Positions 13,801-23,918 of a stretch of 64,000 nt of DNA are shown here, in pieces. Every line of letters starts with the position of its first letter. Position 1 is the stretch's first letter. Source of the stretch: Viscum album (Eukaryota > Streptophyta > Magnoliopsida > Santalales > Viscaceae); NCBI GenBank assembly GCA_963277665.1, contig OY728143.1, forward strand, positions 533,606,394 to 533,670,393. The letters run 5' to 3'. The notes under the pieces were generated by a model. The model saw only the letters and a list, made by a program, of their open reading frames with translations. It was not told where the DNA came from and did not search any database. The translations under genes and the position numbers were made by a program.

Positions 13801-13915
13801 ATAAAATGTTTGGCACGTGTTTATGCCCAATTTCATAACAAAATTAATTCTAATGACCACCATTGGATTTAATGGTTAAAATATATTATAATTAAACATT
13901 AAGAACTATTAAAAA
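10855..13915 (-). repeat. 5' LTR of gypsy-1, outer end missing
   Basis: Direct repeat of 2,784-5,815, starting TATAAGGCCCC. Matching landmarks include a motif with CGTACGTACG near 12,289, a TTGGCACGTGTTTATGCCC block near 13,811, and a paired motif with GATGAGCATAAAAAG near 11,132. Alignment is lost near 13,915. The last 370 bp or so of the left LTR, including the TGTAACATCC terminus, have no counterpart that I can find here. Whether this reflects a deletion or replacement by neighbouring gypsy sequence cannot be decided by eye. Confidence 0.75.
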
Positions 13916-13949
13916 AAGGAAAAACAGATTTTAGTCTACTAGGTTAATC

Positions 13950-14640
13950 TTGGTCAACATTCAATAACCTCCATCATTGATAAATCCTATTTTATACACT
14001 CTATTAATATTATATTAAATTATAAAGAAACATTATATATCAAAAATTGCAACCCGAAAAATTTATAAAACATATTCTTATTTCACAGGGCATTATTTAT
14101 AGTTATAATTTAGTTATATGATATTCCTTTATTAAGGAATATATATATGAATTTCATTAATAATGGCTACCCTAAAACGGTCATGGTAATCAATAAAGAC
14201 TATATTAATTAAGATGATGAAATTTACTAGGTAATTAGTTAATCCAAATAGAATCAATATAAATTCATACAGTCCATTCAGGGAAAGAAATATTATCTTT
14301 GGTACGTTTTCACTTTTAACCATCATATAAATGTACCATGTTTTATTTACGACCATGTAAAAATATGAAGCTCTTTTTAATTCATCAAATAAATCATCAA
14401 AAACATGTAGATGATAATTATTAATTATTTTGAACTTGCTAGGTCATCAAAAATAAATTTAGAGTCACATTTATCCATATTTTATCTCATTAGAAACAAC
14501 ATGTTCATATGAAGGGGATGCAATATGATGAATGAATCCATTATTATGGATATAATGGAGTTGCCTCATAATTTTTGTAACAAAAATTAAGTCCATTATT
14601 TTTGGTGAAATCAAAATAACTATATCAATAGGTCCCTGTA
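13950..14640 (-). pseudogene. Second, very decayed Ty3/gypsy reverse transcriptase
   Basis: Minus-strand translation gives a chain of RT landmarks in the right order: PSKFKIINNYHLHVFDDLF near 14,440-14,390 (compare LNKxTIKNxYPLPRIDDLF), then LNGLYEFILILFGLTN near 14,270, then DRFRVAIINEIHIYI near 14,165-14,140 where FVVVFIDDILIY is expected, then FYKFFGLQFLIYNVS near 14,060 (compare LYAKFSKCEFWLxxVxF). The catalytic YxDD/FIDD is changed to IINE and stops are frequent, so it is inactive. It abuts the truncated right LTR of gypsy-1, whose own RT is at 8.2-9.1 kb, so it belongs to a different insertion. I did not find its LTRs, gag or integrase. Confidence 0.62.
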
Positions 14641-17461
14641 ATACTGAAAAATGTAATTCATTATTTAGAGGATGTAAATAAAATTATTTTTTAAGACATA
14701 AAAATACTCACTTAATATAGTCATATAATTGCTGTTGAGATTCTCCCCAACTATATATGATATAGATCCATAATGAATAGTAACTACCACCCATATAAAT
14801 GACGAAATTACAATGAATTGTTCATATTAATCATCTAAATTATAGGAGATAAAAATTTGGTAAATAATATCTTACATGACATAAGATACTATGTAATTGT
14901 TATAAGATTTATATGTTCAAATCCTATTGTAGAATAAAATAAAATAAAATTCACTAGATTGAGAATAAACCTAATTTATTAATGTGTGATCTAATAAAAA
15001 TAAATTGCATTAAAATTACAGATACAAGATGATACCATCATTAAAAAATAATTATCAAAAATAATTAAACATAAATTAAATGATGTGTTTTTTATGAAAC
15101 CATAATGAAATTATTCATATATAAATATGTATGTAATTCTACAATCACATAATACATCATTTGATTTAGTTTCATTGGTTTTTATATCATTCAACAAATA
15201 ATTTTCACACACCAACATAAATATTTCTGATTGCATGAGATATCCCATTATCTACAGGATAAATTTTTTACTGCTGTGAATAATAAAAATTATCATTAAT
15301 AATTGATAATTGGATTTTATAATGACAATTTATTTGTCATTCCATCAATATATTTTCCATGGTGCATTATATGGAGTATAATCCCAATTCGCATTATTAA
15401 CTAACTTCAACCAATCACATGAGTATTTAATGTTCAGATATCATTCATTACCGCTCATAAATAATCAAATAGTATTATTAAGAAAAAAAATTCAATGTAT
15501 CTACAAATTAATTGTATTTAAATTATGTTTCATATTCATTTCATTTTTTTATTTTAATTTCAGTTGAATTGAATAATTCATCCTTATATAAAAAATTATA
15601 TTGATTATTAATATGAATTTTCATTTTTACATGTATATAAATTATACTTATTTATACATTTTTAATAAATAAGTGTAGCATATATTCCTTTTAATATTTT
15701 CCTAATAGGTACTAATGGATTCATCGTCCTTCTACCTTTCATCATGTAATTATATCTCCATTTTTGTACGAAGTACATCAAAAATGAAATTATTGAAATA
15801 TAACCATCTATATTAATCCCAACCCATAGAGTAAATTTTGTCATGTTCCATCATGATCATGACTGGATTCCATCATTGATTTCGTCAATATATAATAAAT
15901 ATATATCAAAATCTATATTTTTGTTTTAGGATCACTAGAGAATAGAAAATATCATTTTAATGGAAATTTTATATTTCTTTGTGTCTTGGTGATTATATTA
16001 CCCGATAATTAAGAAATTATATTTATTCATGATTGAATGAATAATATTTTCCGTAACAATTAAGTATTTTAATGCTCGGTATTATTCAAGGATTGAGATG
16101 GATTTATTATTGACGAAATAATTTTTCCATTCCCCTACACATAACATCTATTTTCACTAGAGTAAGAGAAATTAATTTTATATCACATTTAATGTTAAAA
16201 AATTTCTTTTGGGTTCCATCAACTGACCAGAAATAATCACATGTTGTGAAAAAATAAATAAATTGAGAAACCATATAATAAGATAAAATAATTGGATGAA
16301 TGTCTTAATAATTTAATATATATTACAATATAATAAAACAATATATTTATCCAAGTTCATCCATAATCATCATCTATTAAACTCCTTTATAATGATTTAT
16401 AATGAGAATGTGAATTATCCAAAGGATATTCCTCATGATTTTCTAGCTAGGTTTGCTATAATTGGCCCACTCATCATGCACTAGTTATTATAAAATTAAT
16501 AACAAATTTAGTTCATTTGAATTTATTACCCCTAGGTTGATTATTTCCAAAATTATAACCACATTCTATTATTTAGATTAAGATAAATTTTCAACAGAAG
16601 AACTTTTTTATTCATAAATATAAATATGGATGTTTTCAAATAAATAAAATTATCGTAACGTTTAAAAATTAGTTTTCTAATACATTTTTTCCATGACTAA
16701 CAATATATTATCTCATATCAACAATAGAGACCCATTACATTCATTCATTAATATTTTATCTAATTAAATAAATATTTTTTTATATAATGTTATTTTCTCT
16801 TATCGAAATATAATGTATTATTTTTGTTGGAATTGTTGATATATGTGGAACTATTTCAAAAGCGAACAATATCATCACCCACATATTGAACAACATCTAA
16901 AAACCTTCTTGGACCATCAATCCTAAAACATTTCATAACAAACTTTGGAAAAGAAAATAGAATTAATATTTTTCATATCAACATATTTACTATAAAAAAT
17001 GAAATTATCTAGGATATTTTATAAAAACTAGAGAAAACATGTATTTTAATATAAATATAATCTATGAAAACCATAGTAAACATTTCTATGATCATAAGAA
17101 TTAGTATAGAATAAATCATGGATGTTCATAATGCATGAATCATAAGGAAATAAAAGATAATGAACCATTAAAATATATCATTAGTATTATATCATATTAT
17201 AATATGATAGAATAAGGTGTGGAATAATCGTTATCATCAAAAAAATATTTCATGAAAAACCACAATGGTATTCTTAACATGATTCGCTTTGGATAATCGA
17301 TAGTGTAAAATCCTTGGGCATGAGATAGACTCTAATGAACTACCTTTCTATATTGGGATAACATACACGGTACATCTTTTAAGATTGAAATATCATTATG
17401 TCAACACTTTTTTCTCACAAAATATTTAACTATACCCAATTCATTGGTTGGAAATATATTA
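14641..17461. other. A+T-rich DNA, no gene recognised
   Basis: No domain, LTR edge or repeat pair was recognised on either strand. It may contain more of the decayed gypsy element whose RT lies at 13,950-14,640, since gag and protease would be expected on this side, but nothing readable remains. It ends at the ATGGG target duplication of the nested cluster. Confidence 0.5.
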
Positions 17462-17466
17462 ATGGG
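17462..17466. repeat. Target-site duplication ATGGG (left), outer element
   Basis: ATGGG here and at 44,361-44,365 directly flank the outer LTR ends (TATAG... on the left, ...GTTACA on the right). A 5-bp duplication is typical of Ty3/gypsy integrases. The exact match at both edges fixes the boundaries of the whole 27-kb nested cluster. Confidence 0.92.
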
Positions 17467-18549
17467 TATAGAATCCCACCTTTTTATCACATAAACTTTA
17501 ATTACATTTTACAAAACCGAGGATCTTTAAGGTTTAGTGTCTTGGAAACCAGGAACTTAAAACATGAAAACAACATAAAGAATTCTTCTTATACACTTGA
17601 AAGGCTTCTCCTCATGTTCACCCTAGGCTCATTACTGAATCTCATAACCTGGGGACATACATCAAAAGAAAGGGTGAGCAGAAGGCCCAGCAAGGGAAAG
17701 AAGTGAAACAATTTACATATGAACTTGGGATACATCAATAAAGTCATGAAAAGAACTTTAAGGCATGAAAATGAAATCAGGAGGCATATCATAATAAAAA
17801 TAAAACATTTTCATAACTTGAAGATGTGGCTGAAACATTTAATATTGGCAATCGTTTCGTTTCACCAAGGTCCATCCCCAAGGTGTCGTTAAAAATTACC
17901 AAGGTTATTCACCAAGGCGTCGTTAAAATGGTCATCTCTAGAGATTAAGTCTTTACCCAATGAATTGGAGCGCTATCAGGGAGCACCCTTAAATTTGCCT
18001 TTATAATCATGTGAGCTACATATATCATCATCAAACATTTCATAAATAACCCATATAGCATAAAATAAATGGGTTTCATTTCATAATCATAACATTTTAA
18101 AAACTGCTTTAATGACATGATCTTTACGGCACTTTAAACCCACGGAAAGGGAAGCGGGTCTCATGTATGTAAATCCCAGAATTTAAAATGGAACATTTTG
18201 ATATATATGTGAATACCCTTGTATAAATAAGAGCTTTGAGTATTCACTTTATAAAATAAAATAATTTTTGAGAAAAGAGAGAGGCATTTTGAGGGGAAAA
18301 TTCTGCAGCATAACGGCTATGTTACAAGGTTTTAGAAAACATTGAGAAGAGAGGGGACATGGGTAAAACATTCATAAATGACCCATAAAACAGTATAGGG
18401 ACAAAATATAAGGGATTTATGAACATGGTAATGAAATTTGAAAATATACCATATGAAATGAAGAACATGAAAGGAAGAAAACAAAACAAGATTTCTCTTG
18501 TGAAAATTCGGCAGCCTAACGACATCACTTAAACTTCAAAAAAATTGAA

Positions 18550-18554
18550 TTGAC
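18550..18554. repeat. Target-site duplication TTGAC of element A
   Basis: TTGAC at 18,550-18,554 is repeated at 30,937-30,941, immediately outside the TGTAGG...TCAACA ends of element A. The undisturbed sequence near 42,231 has TTGAC once. This proves a simple integrase-mediated insertion. Confidence 0.95.
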
Positions 18555-20315
18555 TGTAGGATCGAAATATAATATGAGATGCTCAATATACAAGAGGGGG
18601 GGTGAATTGTATACTTTAAAAATTCCTTTGGAACCTTTAAAGTTAGTTATGAATAACTAGAGTTTCCTTAAGAAAAGGAAAGAACTAAGTTTAACAAAGT
18701 TAAACTAAGTTGATTCACAACACCTCTAACACCGAACTAAACTTGGAAAGAGATTCCAAAAGAAGGTTCCGGAAATATGGTTCCGGAAATTGAAACTTAA
18801 CAAAAGTTACAATATGAGATTCTACCTTAAAGCGTATAGAATCTAAACTAATCAAAGTAAGTAAGGAAGTATAAGAAAATTATACTTTCCTTAAGATACA
18901 AAATGCAGCGGAATAAAACAAGTACAAGTAGAAGAACTACTAGTAACAAGATGATAGTCTTTTAACCCAAAGAGAAGGGTATCCAACAACCTTGGATAAA
19001 AGGTCCCTTGATTTATACTTTCAAGCAAGTCTGTCTTACCCACACCAGGGTAAGCCCTCGATACGAAGATCGGTGTATCTGTCTTGCTATCCCCGCAAGC
19101 CCTCAACTTCAAGGTAGTTGGCAACCTCTGTCTTTCTCGACAAGAAAGCCCTCGATCTTTAAGGTAGTCGGCACCTCTGTCTTTCTCAGCAAGAAAGCCC
19201 TCGATCTTTAAGGTAGTCGGCACCTCTGTCTTCCTATCCCCGGAAGCCCTCGAATGTAATCACCAACATTCGGAGTCGCACGAAGCTTTGAGAGTTAATA
19301 AGAGACTCTCTCTCTAGAAATCACTTCAACAGTATGTATGCACAAAGTTCAAATGTTCATCCATCCATTTGTTTATTCGTCGTGAGCTTTTTCAAATGAG
19401 CTCCTATTTATAGGTGAGGTCGGCTCCTTCTCCAACGGTCATATTTCCCTTAAAGTTCGGAGGGACCTGTACACGTGTCACTTAGACAACGGTTAGTTTA
19501 TAACAAAATGGACGACATCGTTTTATAACAAAGTAAGTGTAACAGAAAGTACGACATCGTTTTAAAACCTAACATAAAGGTTCGGAATAGAAATTTCGGA
19601 GTGAAAGTTCGGAGTGAACAAATTCAGAGTGTATAAAACAATGATATCCAGATTCTGTTTAATGAGTGAATTCGGAATGAGAATTCGGAATAGGAATTCG
19701 GAATAGGAATTTTTCATCAGAAATCGTAATGAGAAATCGTCATCAGAATTCGTAATGAGAATTCGGAATGAGATTTCTTCATTAGAATTCGTAATGAGAA
19801 TTCTTCATTGGAATTCGTAATGAGAATTCTTCTTCAGAATTCGTAATGAGAATTCGAAATGGGATTTCTTCATTAGAATTCGTAATGAGAATTCTTCTTC
19901 AGAATTCGTAATGAGAATTCGTAATGAGAATTCTTCATTAGAATTCGTAATGGGAATTCTTCTTCAGAATTCGTATCCTGAATCTGGAATAGAACTTAGT
20001 CAGAATTCATAACCGGAATTCGGAGTGAAACTTCCTTATAGTTCTTGTCCAGAATCCGAACCCTAAAACAGAATGCTTTTTATCAGTTTTAATGATTCCG
20101 AGAAAGTGAATCCGAATTTCATACTTAAGAAAAATATTAATGAAAATATGATAAGGATAAATTTTTCTTATAAAAGCGTTTTTCCTTAAGAAAACATTTT
20201 TCCTTATAAAAGCAATTTTCCTTACAAAAGCGATTTTCCTTAAAGATAAGGTGTTTGTGATTTTCAAAACAAGAAGGAATGGAAAAGTCATAAGGAAAAC
20301 CTTATTGACTCAACA
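18555..20315 (-). repeat. 3' LTR of element A
   Basis: Plus strand TGTAGGATCG...CTCAACA. In element direction it is TGTTGAGTCA...CGATCCTACA, canonical TG...CA. It contains about three tandem copies of a roughly 50-bp unit (AAGGTAGTCGGCACCTCTG-type, starting near 19,111, 19,161 and 19,210) and a GAATTC-rich minisatellite. A TATA-like CCTATAAATAGG lies on the minus strand at 19,414-19,403. The 110-codon open frame inside (18,891-19,223, minus) is just the tandem unit read through. Confidence 0.95.
19672..19990. repeat. GAATTC-rich palindromic minisatellite in the LTR
   Basis: An array built from the phrase AATTCGTAATGAGAATTC, at least seven near-perfect copies by eye, joined by TTCTTCATTAG- or TTCTTCTTCAG-type linkers. 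Each phrase is flanked by half-sites that make GAATTC palindromes. The same array occurs in all four Sirevirus LTRs of this window, with different copy arrangements in A and B. It lies downstream on the plus strand of the TATA-like motif, that is, in the upstream (U3) part in element direction, so an enhancer-like role is possible but unproven. Confidence 0.85.
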
Positions 20316-20620
20316 ATCTCCCCCTTTTTGGAAAGCACAAACATCCTTACGAAAAAGCTATTTCTAGGAAGAAAGAAACACAATAAAGCTTATCTCCCTT
20401 GGTTTAAGAATATAGATGAATACGACTAACTCCCCCTTAGGCTTTGAATCTCTAAGGATCGTATTCATATTTCCGGAGTGATATTTCTTTAAGATAAAAA
20501 CTCCCCCTTAAACAAACTCTTATTAGAGTTCTATCTCATTGGGTATTTTTCTTTCTCCCCCTTTGATAAGCACTTATTAGATTTCCTCTTTTTCTTAAGG
20601 ATCTTTTCCTTCTCCCCCTT
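20316..20620 (-). other. Five polypurine tracts before the 3' LTR of element A
   Basis: In minus-strand sense these are AAGGGGGAG motifs; on the plus strand CTCCCCCTT begins at 20,318, 20,430, 20,501, 20,555 and 20,612. The first directly adjoins the LTR and is the expected plus-strand primer. Multiplied polypurine tracts upstream of the 3' LTR are a known hallmark of Sireviruses. Element B keeps the same five (33,228, 33,339, 33,408, 33,464, 33,522). Confidence 0.88.
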
Positions 20621-20772
20621 TGTGATTTTCAAAAAGAATTTCGAGGGAATGGAAAAAATAACAAAGTACCTGAAAGATTAGTAACAACAACAAAGCATAA
20701 CAACAAGCACGATTCTCATTAAATTTGAAATGTCAGCAACAAAAACAGATTACAACAAAAAGATCGGATTGA

Positions 20773-23163
20773 TTATTTCGGATCTTTCTCCTTTGACATA
20801 AGCCCCTTGAGAATAGTCTTGATCTTTTTGAGGTCCTTATGATCTTCCTCTGCTTGCTTTTCTAAGGCAACTATTCTTGCTGACTGAGCTTGAATGATTT
20901 CTTCCTGAGCCTTCAACTTTTCTTCCTGAGCTTCCATTTTCTCTTCCTGAGACTTTATCCTTTCTAGAAAATTGATCCGATGATCCCTTTCAAATTTCCA
21001 ACTTTGATTAACAGAGTTGAGCTTTCCATTCAGATCTCTTACTTCCTGACTCCGAATGTTCTTTTCCTCTGCCAATTTCTCATCGAATGATGCAGTCATC
21101 TCATGAAACTTCTTATCCTCGGTTTGAAAAGCATCCTTAACATTCTCCTGAAACTCATCCAGCAACCTCATCTCTTCCACATTCTTCTTCGACCAGCTAG
21201 TCATCCTTTTGCAAGATCTTTTATGGGCTTCGTAACCAATGAAGAAATTTTTGAACTGGGCTTCTATCTCAACACACTTATCCATTACCATGGATACGGA
21301 ATCGGTTTTCTGATTCAGCGTATGTTGGAGCATCTGGCACCGAGAATCAATACTGGAGAAAGTCGGAATGGTTCCCACCAACTTCTTCAAGGATTGAACA
21401 ACAAAATCGTGCCCCAACGAAGATGATTCCGAATCTGACATCTTGCTAGGAGAATTTTCTTCTTTAATAAGCTCCAACTTCCTCTTTGAAGAACTACCAG
21501 CTTCCTTCCTCATACTCTTTTCTGAACTCGGGGTATCAGCAATAACTTGTTTCCCCTTATCTTTTTTCGGAATAGAAACCTGTTCCGGAGATTTCTTCTC
21601 ACTGTCAGAAACTTGAACAACCAAATCTTCCTCATCAACAACTTCTATATTTTCTTTCTGAGCAGCATCAAGTGAAAGATGTTCTTCTTCTCCATGATAA
21701 GAAACTTCTTCCTCTCCTTCCTTTCCTTCTATTACTGGAGTAACTAGTTTTGAAGATTCGGCTTCAGAAGTTCGGAGCGACAGGTGTTCCGAAGGAGTTC
21801 CCTTGTATTCATCTACTTGTTTGAGCACATCTCCTGTCTCACCACTTCCTTCAGCAGCTTCTTCCACTTCTTCCACTAGCTCTACTTCCTCAGCATTCTT
21901 AGCAGCAGCCTCTTTCGGATCATCGAGATTTCTTCCTGGAGTCTCAGGTAGAGAGTCCAAAGAAAAAGTTCTCGGAACGGGAATGGTTGCTGAAACCATT
22001 TCATTAAACTTCAACAAGGCTTGCACAGCCTCAGCTTCTGACAACTTCTTCTTCAGCTTCTTTTCCTTAGCTTGCTTCTCGAGCTCATCAGCAGCCTTTT
22101 CTTTCAGAGCTTTAGCCTCTGCGGGATCCAATCCGAACTGCGGATCTCCTTCCTTCCTCTTTTCCTTGTCAGCTCTCCACTTCGCTGCAACCTCATCAGT
22201 ATATGTCTTCTTCTTCTTAGGCTTAGGAGGTGCGGAATGGACTTCCTTAGACTTAGGTTCTTCAGCTTCTCCTACCACTTCTTTCAGCTTCCTCTTCCTT
22301 ACCGGCTTAGGCGATTCCGGATCAGCCACTTTCGGAGTCACTTCTTCTTGAGGAGGAAGATCAATAAACATGCCAGACTTCTTGTCAAAAGCTATATTCA
22401 TCCTTTTAAGAGTTGCATCACTGAGCAACATGATCTTGCAAACTTTCGGTTTAGAACTGCAAGCAACCTTGAAGGACTCAAGGCACCGAACTATCAGCTT
22501 CGACAATATTGCCGGGTACATTACTATCTGAGCTCTCAGATTCCCTTTCTTTAAATTCTCAAGATTAAGAAGGATATGCTTCATCAGGTTGAACTTCCTT
22601 TGATTTATCAAGAAATCTAATATGTATATCTCACTCTTCTTCAAGCTGTCCTTGTCTCCTTTTCTCGGTACAATAAGCCCTTGCACCCATAACTCCAGAA
22701 TCCGGAAGTTTGTAGATAGGGTTGCAATTTTCGAAGCCTTATCATCATCCAGTCCGAGAATTTCTAAGGCTTTCTCCTTGTTGAAACTACCCAAGGAGTC
22801 TGGTAGAACATGCGAGATAAACTCAGCTTCCCCTTCATAATTCAACCCTACCAAGCTTGCAGCCTTGGTGTAAGATAGCTTATAAGTCTTGCCATACGAT
22901 TTGAAGGAAAATTTTTCTCTATTGTCTTCCACGAAGAAAGCAACCGACTCATAAAACTCAACAAGCAAGTCTGGGTAAACTTCATCTTGGTTGCCAGTTT
23001 TTGATATCGCAACATCTTCCCAGCCATTGAGCTTGATATTCTTTGATATAATAGAATCATAGTTGCTGAAGAAATTCGGATGCACTAACCGCTCTCTGTA
23101 GACTAACCACTGTGAAATGGGCTTTGTTGAAGACATCTCTTGAGAAGCTAACTCTGCAGACAT
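20773..23163 (-). CDS. ORF3 of element A, 796-aa accessory protein of unknown function
   Basis: An intact frame behind pol, in a different reading frame. Residues 1-240 form a compact, mostly helical-looking domain (KLSYTKAASLVGLNY near 94, EIYILDFLINQRKFNLMKHI near 178) that recalls the putative plant transposon protein domain common next to plant retroelements; I hold that match loosely. Residues 280-375 are rich in Lys, with NLS-like PVRKRKLK (287) and PKPKKKK (313). Residues 410-540 are acidic. Residues 690-790 form a coiled coil with a KAQEEK-type heptad repeat. There is no signal peptide or membrane span, so the env-like label used for some Sirevirus third ORFs is not supported; a nuclear or chromatin-binding role is more plausible but inferred. 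A TATA box lies about 150 nt upstream of the ATG. Element B carries a close homologue. Confidence 0.85.
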   Translation of the reverse strand: MSAELASQEMSSTKPISQWLVYRERLVHPNFFSNYDSIISKNIKLNGWEDVAISKTGNQDEVYPDLLVEFYESVAFFVEDNREKFSFKSYGKTYKLSYTKAASLVGLNYEGEAEFISHVLPDSLGSFNKEKALEILGLDDDKASKIATLSTNFRILELWVQGLIVPRKGDKDSLKKSEIYILDFLINQRKFNLMKHILLNLENLKKGNLRAQIVMYPAILSKLIVRCLESFKVACSSKPKVCKIMLLSDATLKRMNIAFDKKSGMFIDLPPQEEVTPKVADPESPKPVRKRKLKEVVGEAEEPKSKEVHSAPPKPKKKKTYTDEVAAKWRADKEKRKEGDPQFGLDPAEAKALKEKAADELEKQAKEKKLKKKLSEAEAVQALLKFNEMVSATIPVPRTFSLDSLPETPGRNLDDPKEAAAKNAEEVELVEEVEEAAEGSGETGDVLKQVDEYKGTPSEHLSLRTSEAESSKLVTPVIEGKEGEEEVSYHGEEEHLSLDAAQKENIEVVDEEDLVVQVSDSEKKSPEQVSIPKKDKGKQVIADTPSSEKSMRKEAGSSSKRKLELIKEENSPSKMSDSESSSLGHDFVVQSLKKLVGTIPTFSSIDSRCQMLQHTLNQKTDSVSMVMDKCVEIEAQFKNFFIGYEAHKRSCKRMTSWSKKNVEEMRLLDEFQENVKDAFQTEDKKFHEMTASFDEKLAEEKNIRSQEVRDLNGKLNSVNQSWKFERDHRINFLERIKSQEEKMEAQEEKLKAQEEIIQAQSARIVALEKQAEEDHKDLKKIKTILKGLMSKEKDPK

Positions 23164-23918
23164 TCGGATTAGAAGTCTCTGAGAAGTTCGGAACTGAGAA
23201 GACTGAAGTTCGGAACTGGAAAACTGTAGTTCGGAACAGCCTTAAATCAGAGAGACAGAGCTTCAGCACGCAAGAGCTTGAGATCGATGTGGGACGAGAA
23301 AATAGGGTCCCCTTTATATAGGCTTTGGAATGACGGTTCAACTTCCTCGGTTGATCTAACGGTTTAGAATGATCTGAGATCAGATCTGACGGTTGAGAGG
23401 TTGAATCCGATCTTTTGAGGTTTTATTAAAACAGAATTCAAGAAATTAAAAAAAAAAAAAAACGAAAACAAACTATAAGAAAATGCCAGCAAGTAAAATA
23501 TGATTACGAAAACTTCAGTAAGGAAGTCATACCTTTCGGATTAGCTTAGGAAAGTTATTCGTAATGGGTAATGTAAAGACGACTACAAAAAAAAACTCAA
23601 TACGAAAAACTTGATACGAAAAACTTGATATGGAAGATTCAATACGAAAGTTTTTCCATTATGAAAATACCAGTACGAAAATTTTCCATTCCGGAAATTT
23701 TCAATACGAATACTTTTATTCCAGAAGTATTTTGTATGGAAATATCCATTCTGGAAAATTGTAGTTCCGGAAGTTCCATTCCGGAAAATTTCGTTCCGAA
23801 AAATTTGAAAACAAATTTTGAAAAACTTTGTTAAATAAACAAACAAATGTACTCCCCCTATGAAAAGGAGTTTATTACTGTGAGAAGATTTTTCCAACAG
23901 AAAGTTAATTAAGGAAGA
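23164..23918 (-). other. Spacer between pol and ORF3 in element A
   Basis: 755 bp with no ORF. It contains many TTCGGAA/TTCCGGAA palindromic motifs (for example near 23,170-23,240 and 23,690-23,800), a 15-base A run near 23,450-23,463, and on the minus strand a promoter-like cluster at 23,394-23,309. Element B lacks most of this spacer: its deletion junction falls in a GTTCGGAA motif about 45 bp upstream of ORF3. Confidence 0.7.
23309..23394 (-). promoter_or_regulatory. Candidate internal promoter for ORF3
   Basis: On the minus strand a strong plant-type TATA box, CCTATATAAAGGGG (23,322-23,309), sits about 150 nt before the ORF3 start codon. Upstream are three AACCGT motifs, two of them followed by YAGATC (complements of 23,331-23,338, 23,353-23,364 and 23,383-23,394). 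The LTR promoter has a similar CCGTTGG element upstream of its own TATA. This suggests ORF3 is transcribed separately. It is sequence-based inference only. Confidence 0.55.

Larger units (their letters stand above)
2784..13915 (-). mobile_element. Old Ty3/gypsy chromovirus-like element (gypsy-1)
   Basis: A minus-strand Ty3/gypsy retrotransposon with domain order gag, protease, RT, RNase H, integrase, chromodomain-like tail between two direct repeats that I read as LTRs. The left (3') LTR, 2,784-6,185, is full length. The right (5') LTR can be aligned only from 10,855 to about 13,915. A polypurine tract (6,186-6,200) and a weakened primer site (10,841-10,852) sit where they should. By eye the first 300 bp of the LTRs match at roughly 85%, and the coding region carries frameshifts and stops, so this is an old insertion. 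The integrase-chromodomain tail (EEATWESENAMR-type block) suggests a chromovirus, perhaps Tekay/Del-like. That clade call is inference. Confidence 0.85.

Noticed and set aside
18891..19223. 110-codon open frame in the element A LTR (again at 29,512-29,844)
   Set aside because: It is a read-through of the roughly 50-bp tandem unit (ADYLKDRGL-type repeats), not conserved as a frame in element B's LTRs. No protein family is evident.
19672..19990. CRISPR-like array appearance of the regularly spaced AATTCGTAATGAGAATTC repeats
   Set aside because: Linkers are themselves repetitive, the units overlap, and the array lies in a plant LTR. It is a minisatellite.
20007..20291. 94-codon frame at the LTR edge (also 30,628-30,912), with RKIAFIRKN-type repeats
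   Set aside because: It arises from the TTTTCCTTATAAAAGC repeats near the LTR end. It is repetitive, and its form differs in element B.
21803..22351. Long plus-strand frame (182 codons) opposite ORF3
   Set aside because: A Ser-rich antisense shadow of the Lys/Glu-rich ORF3 coding strand. Codon complementarity explains it.
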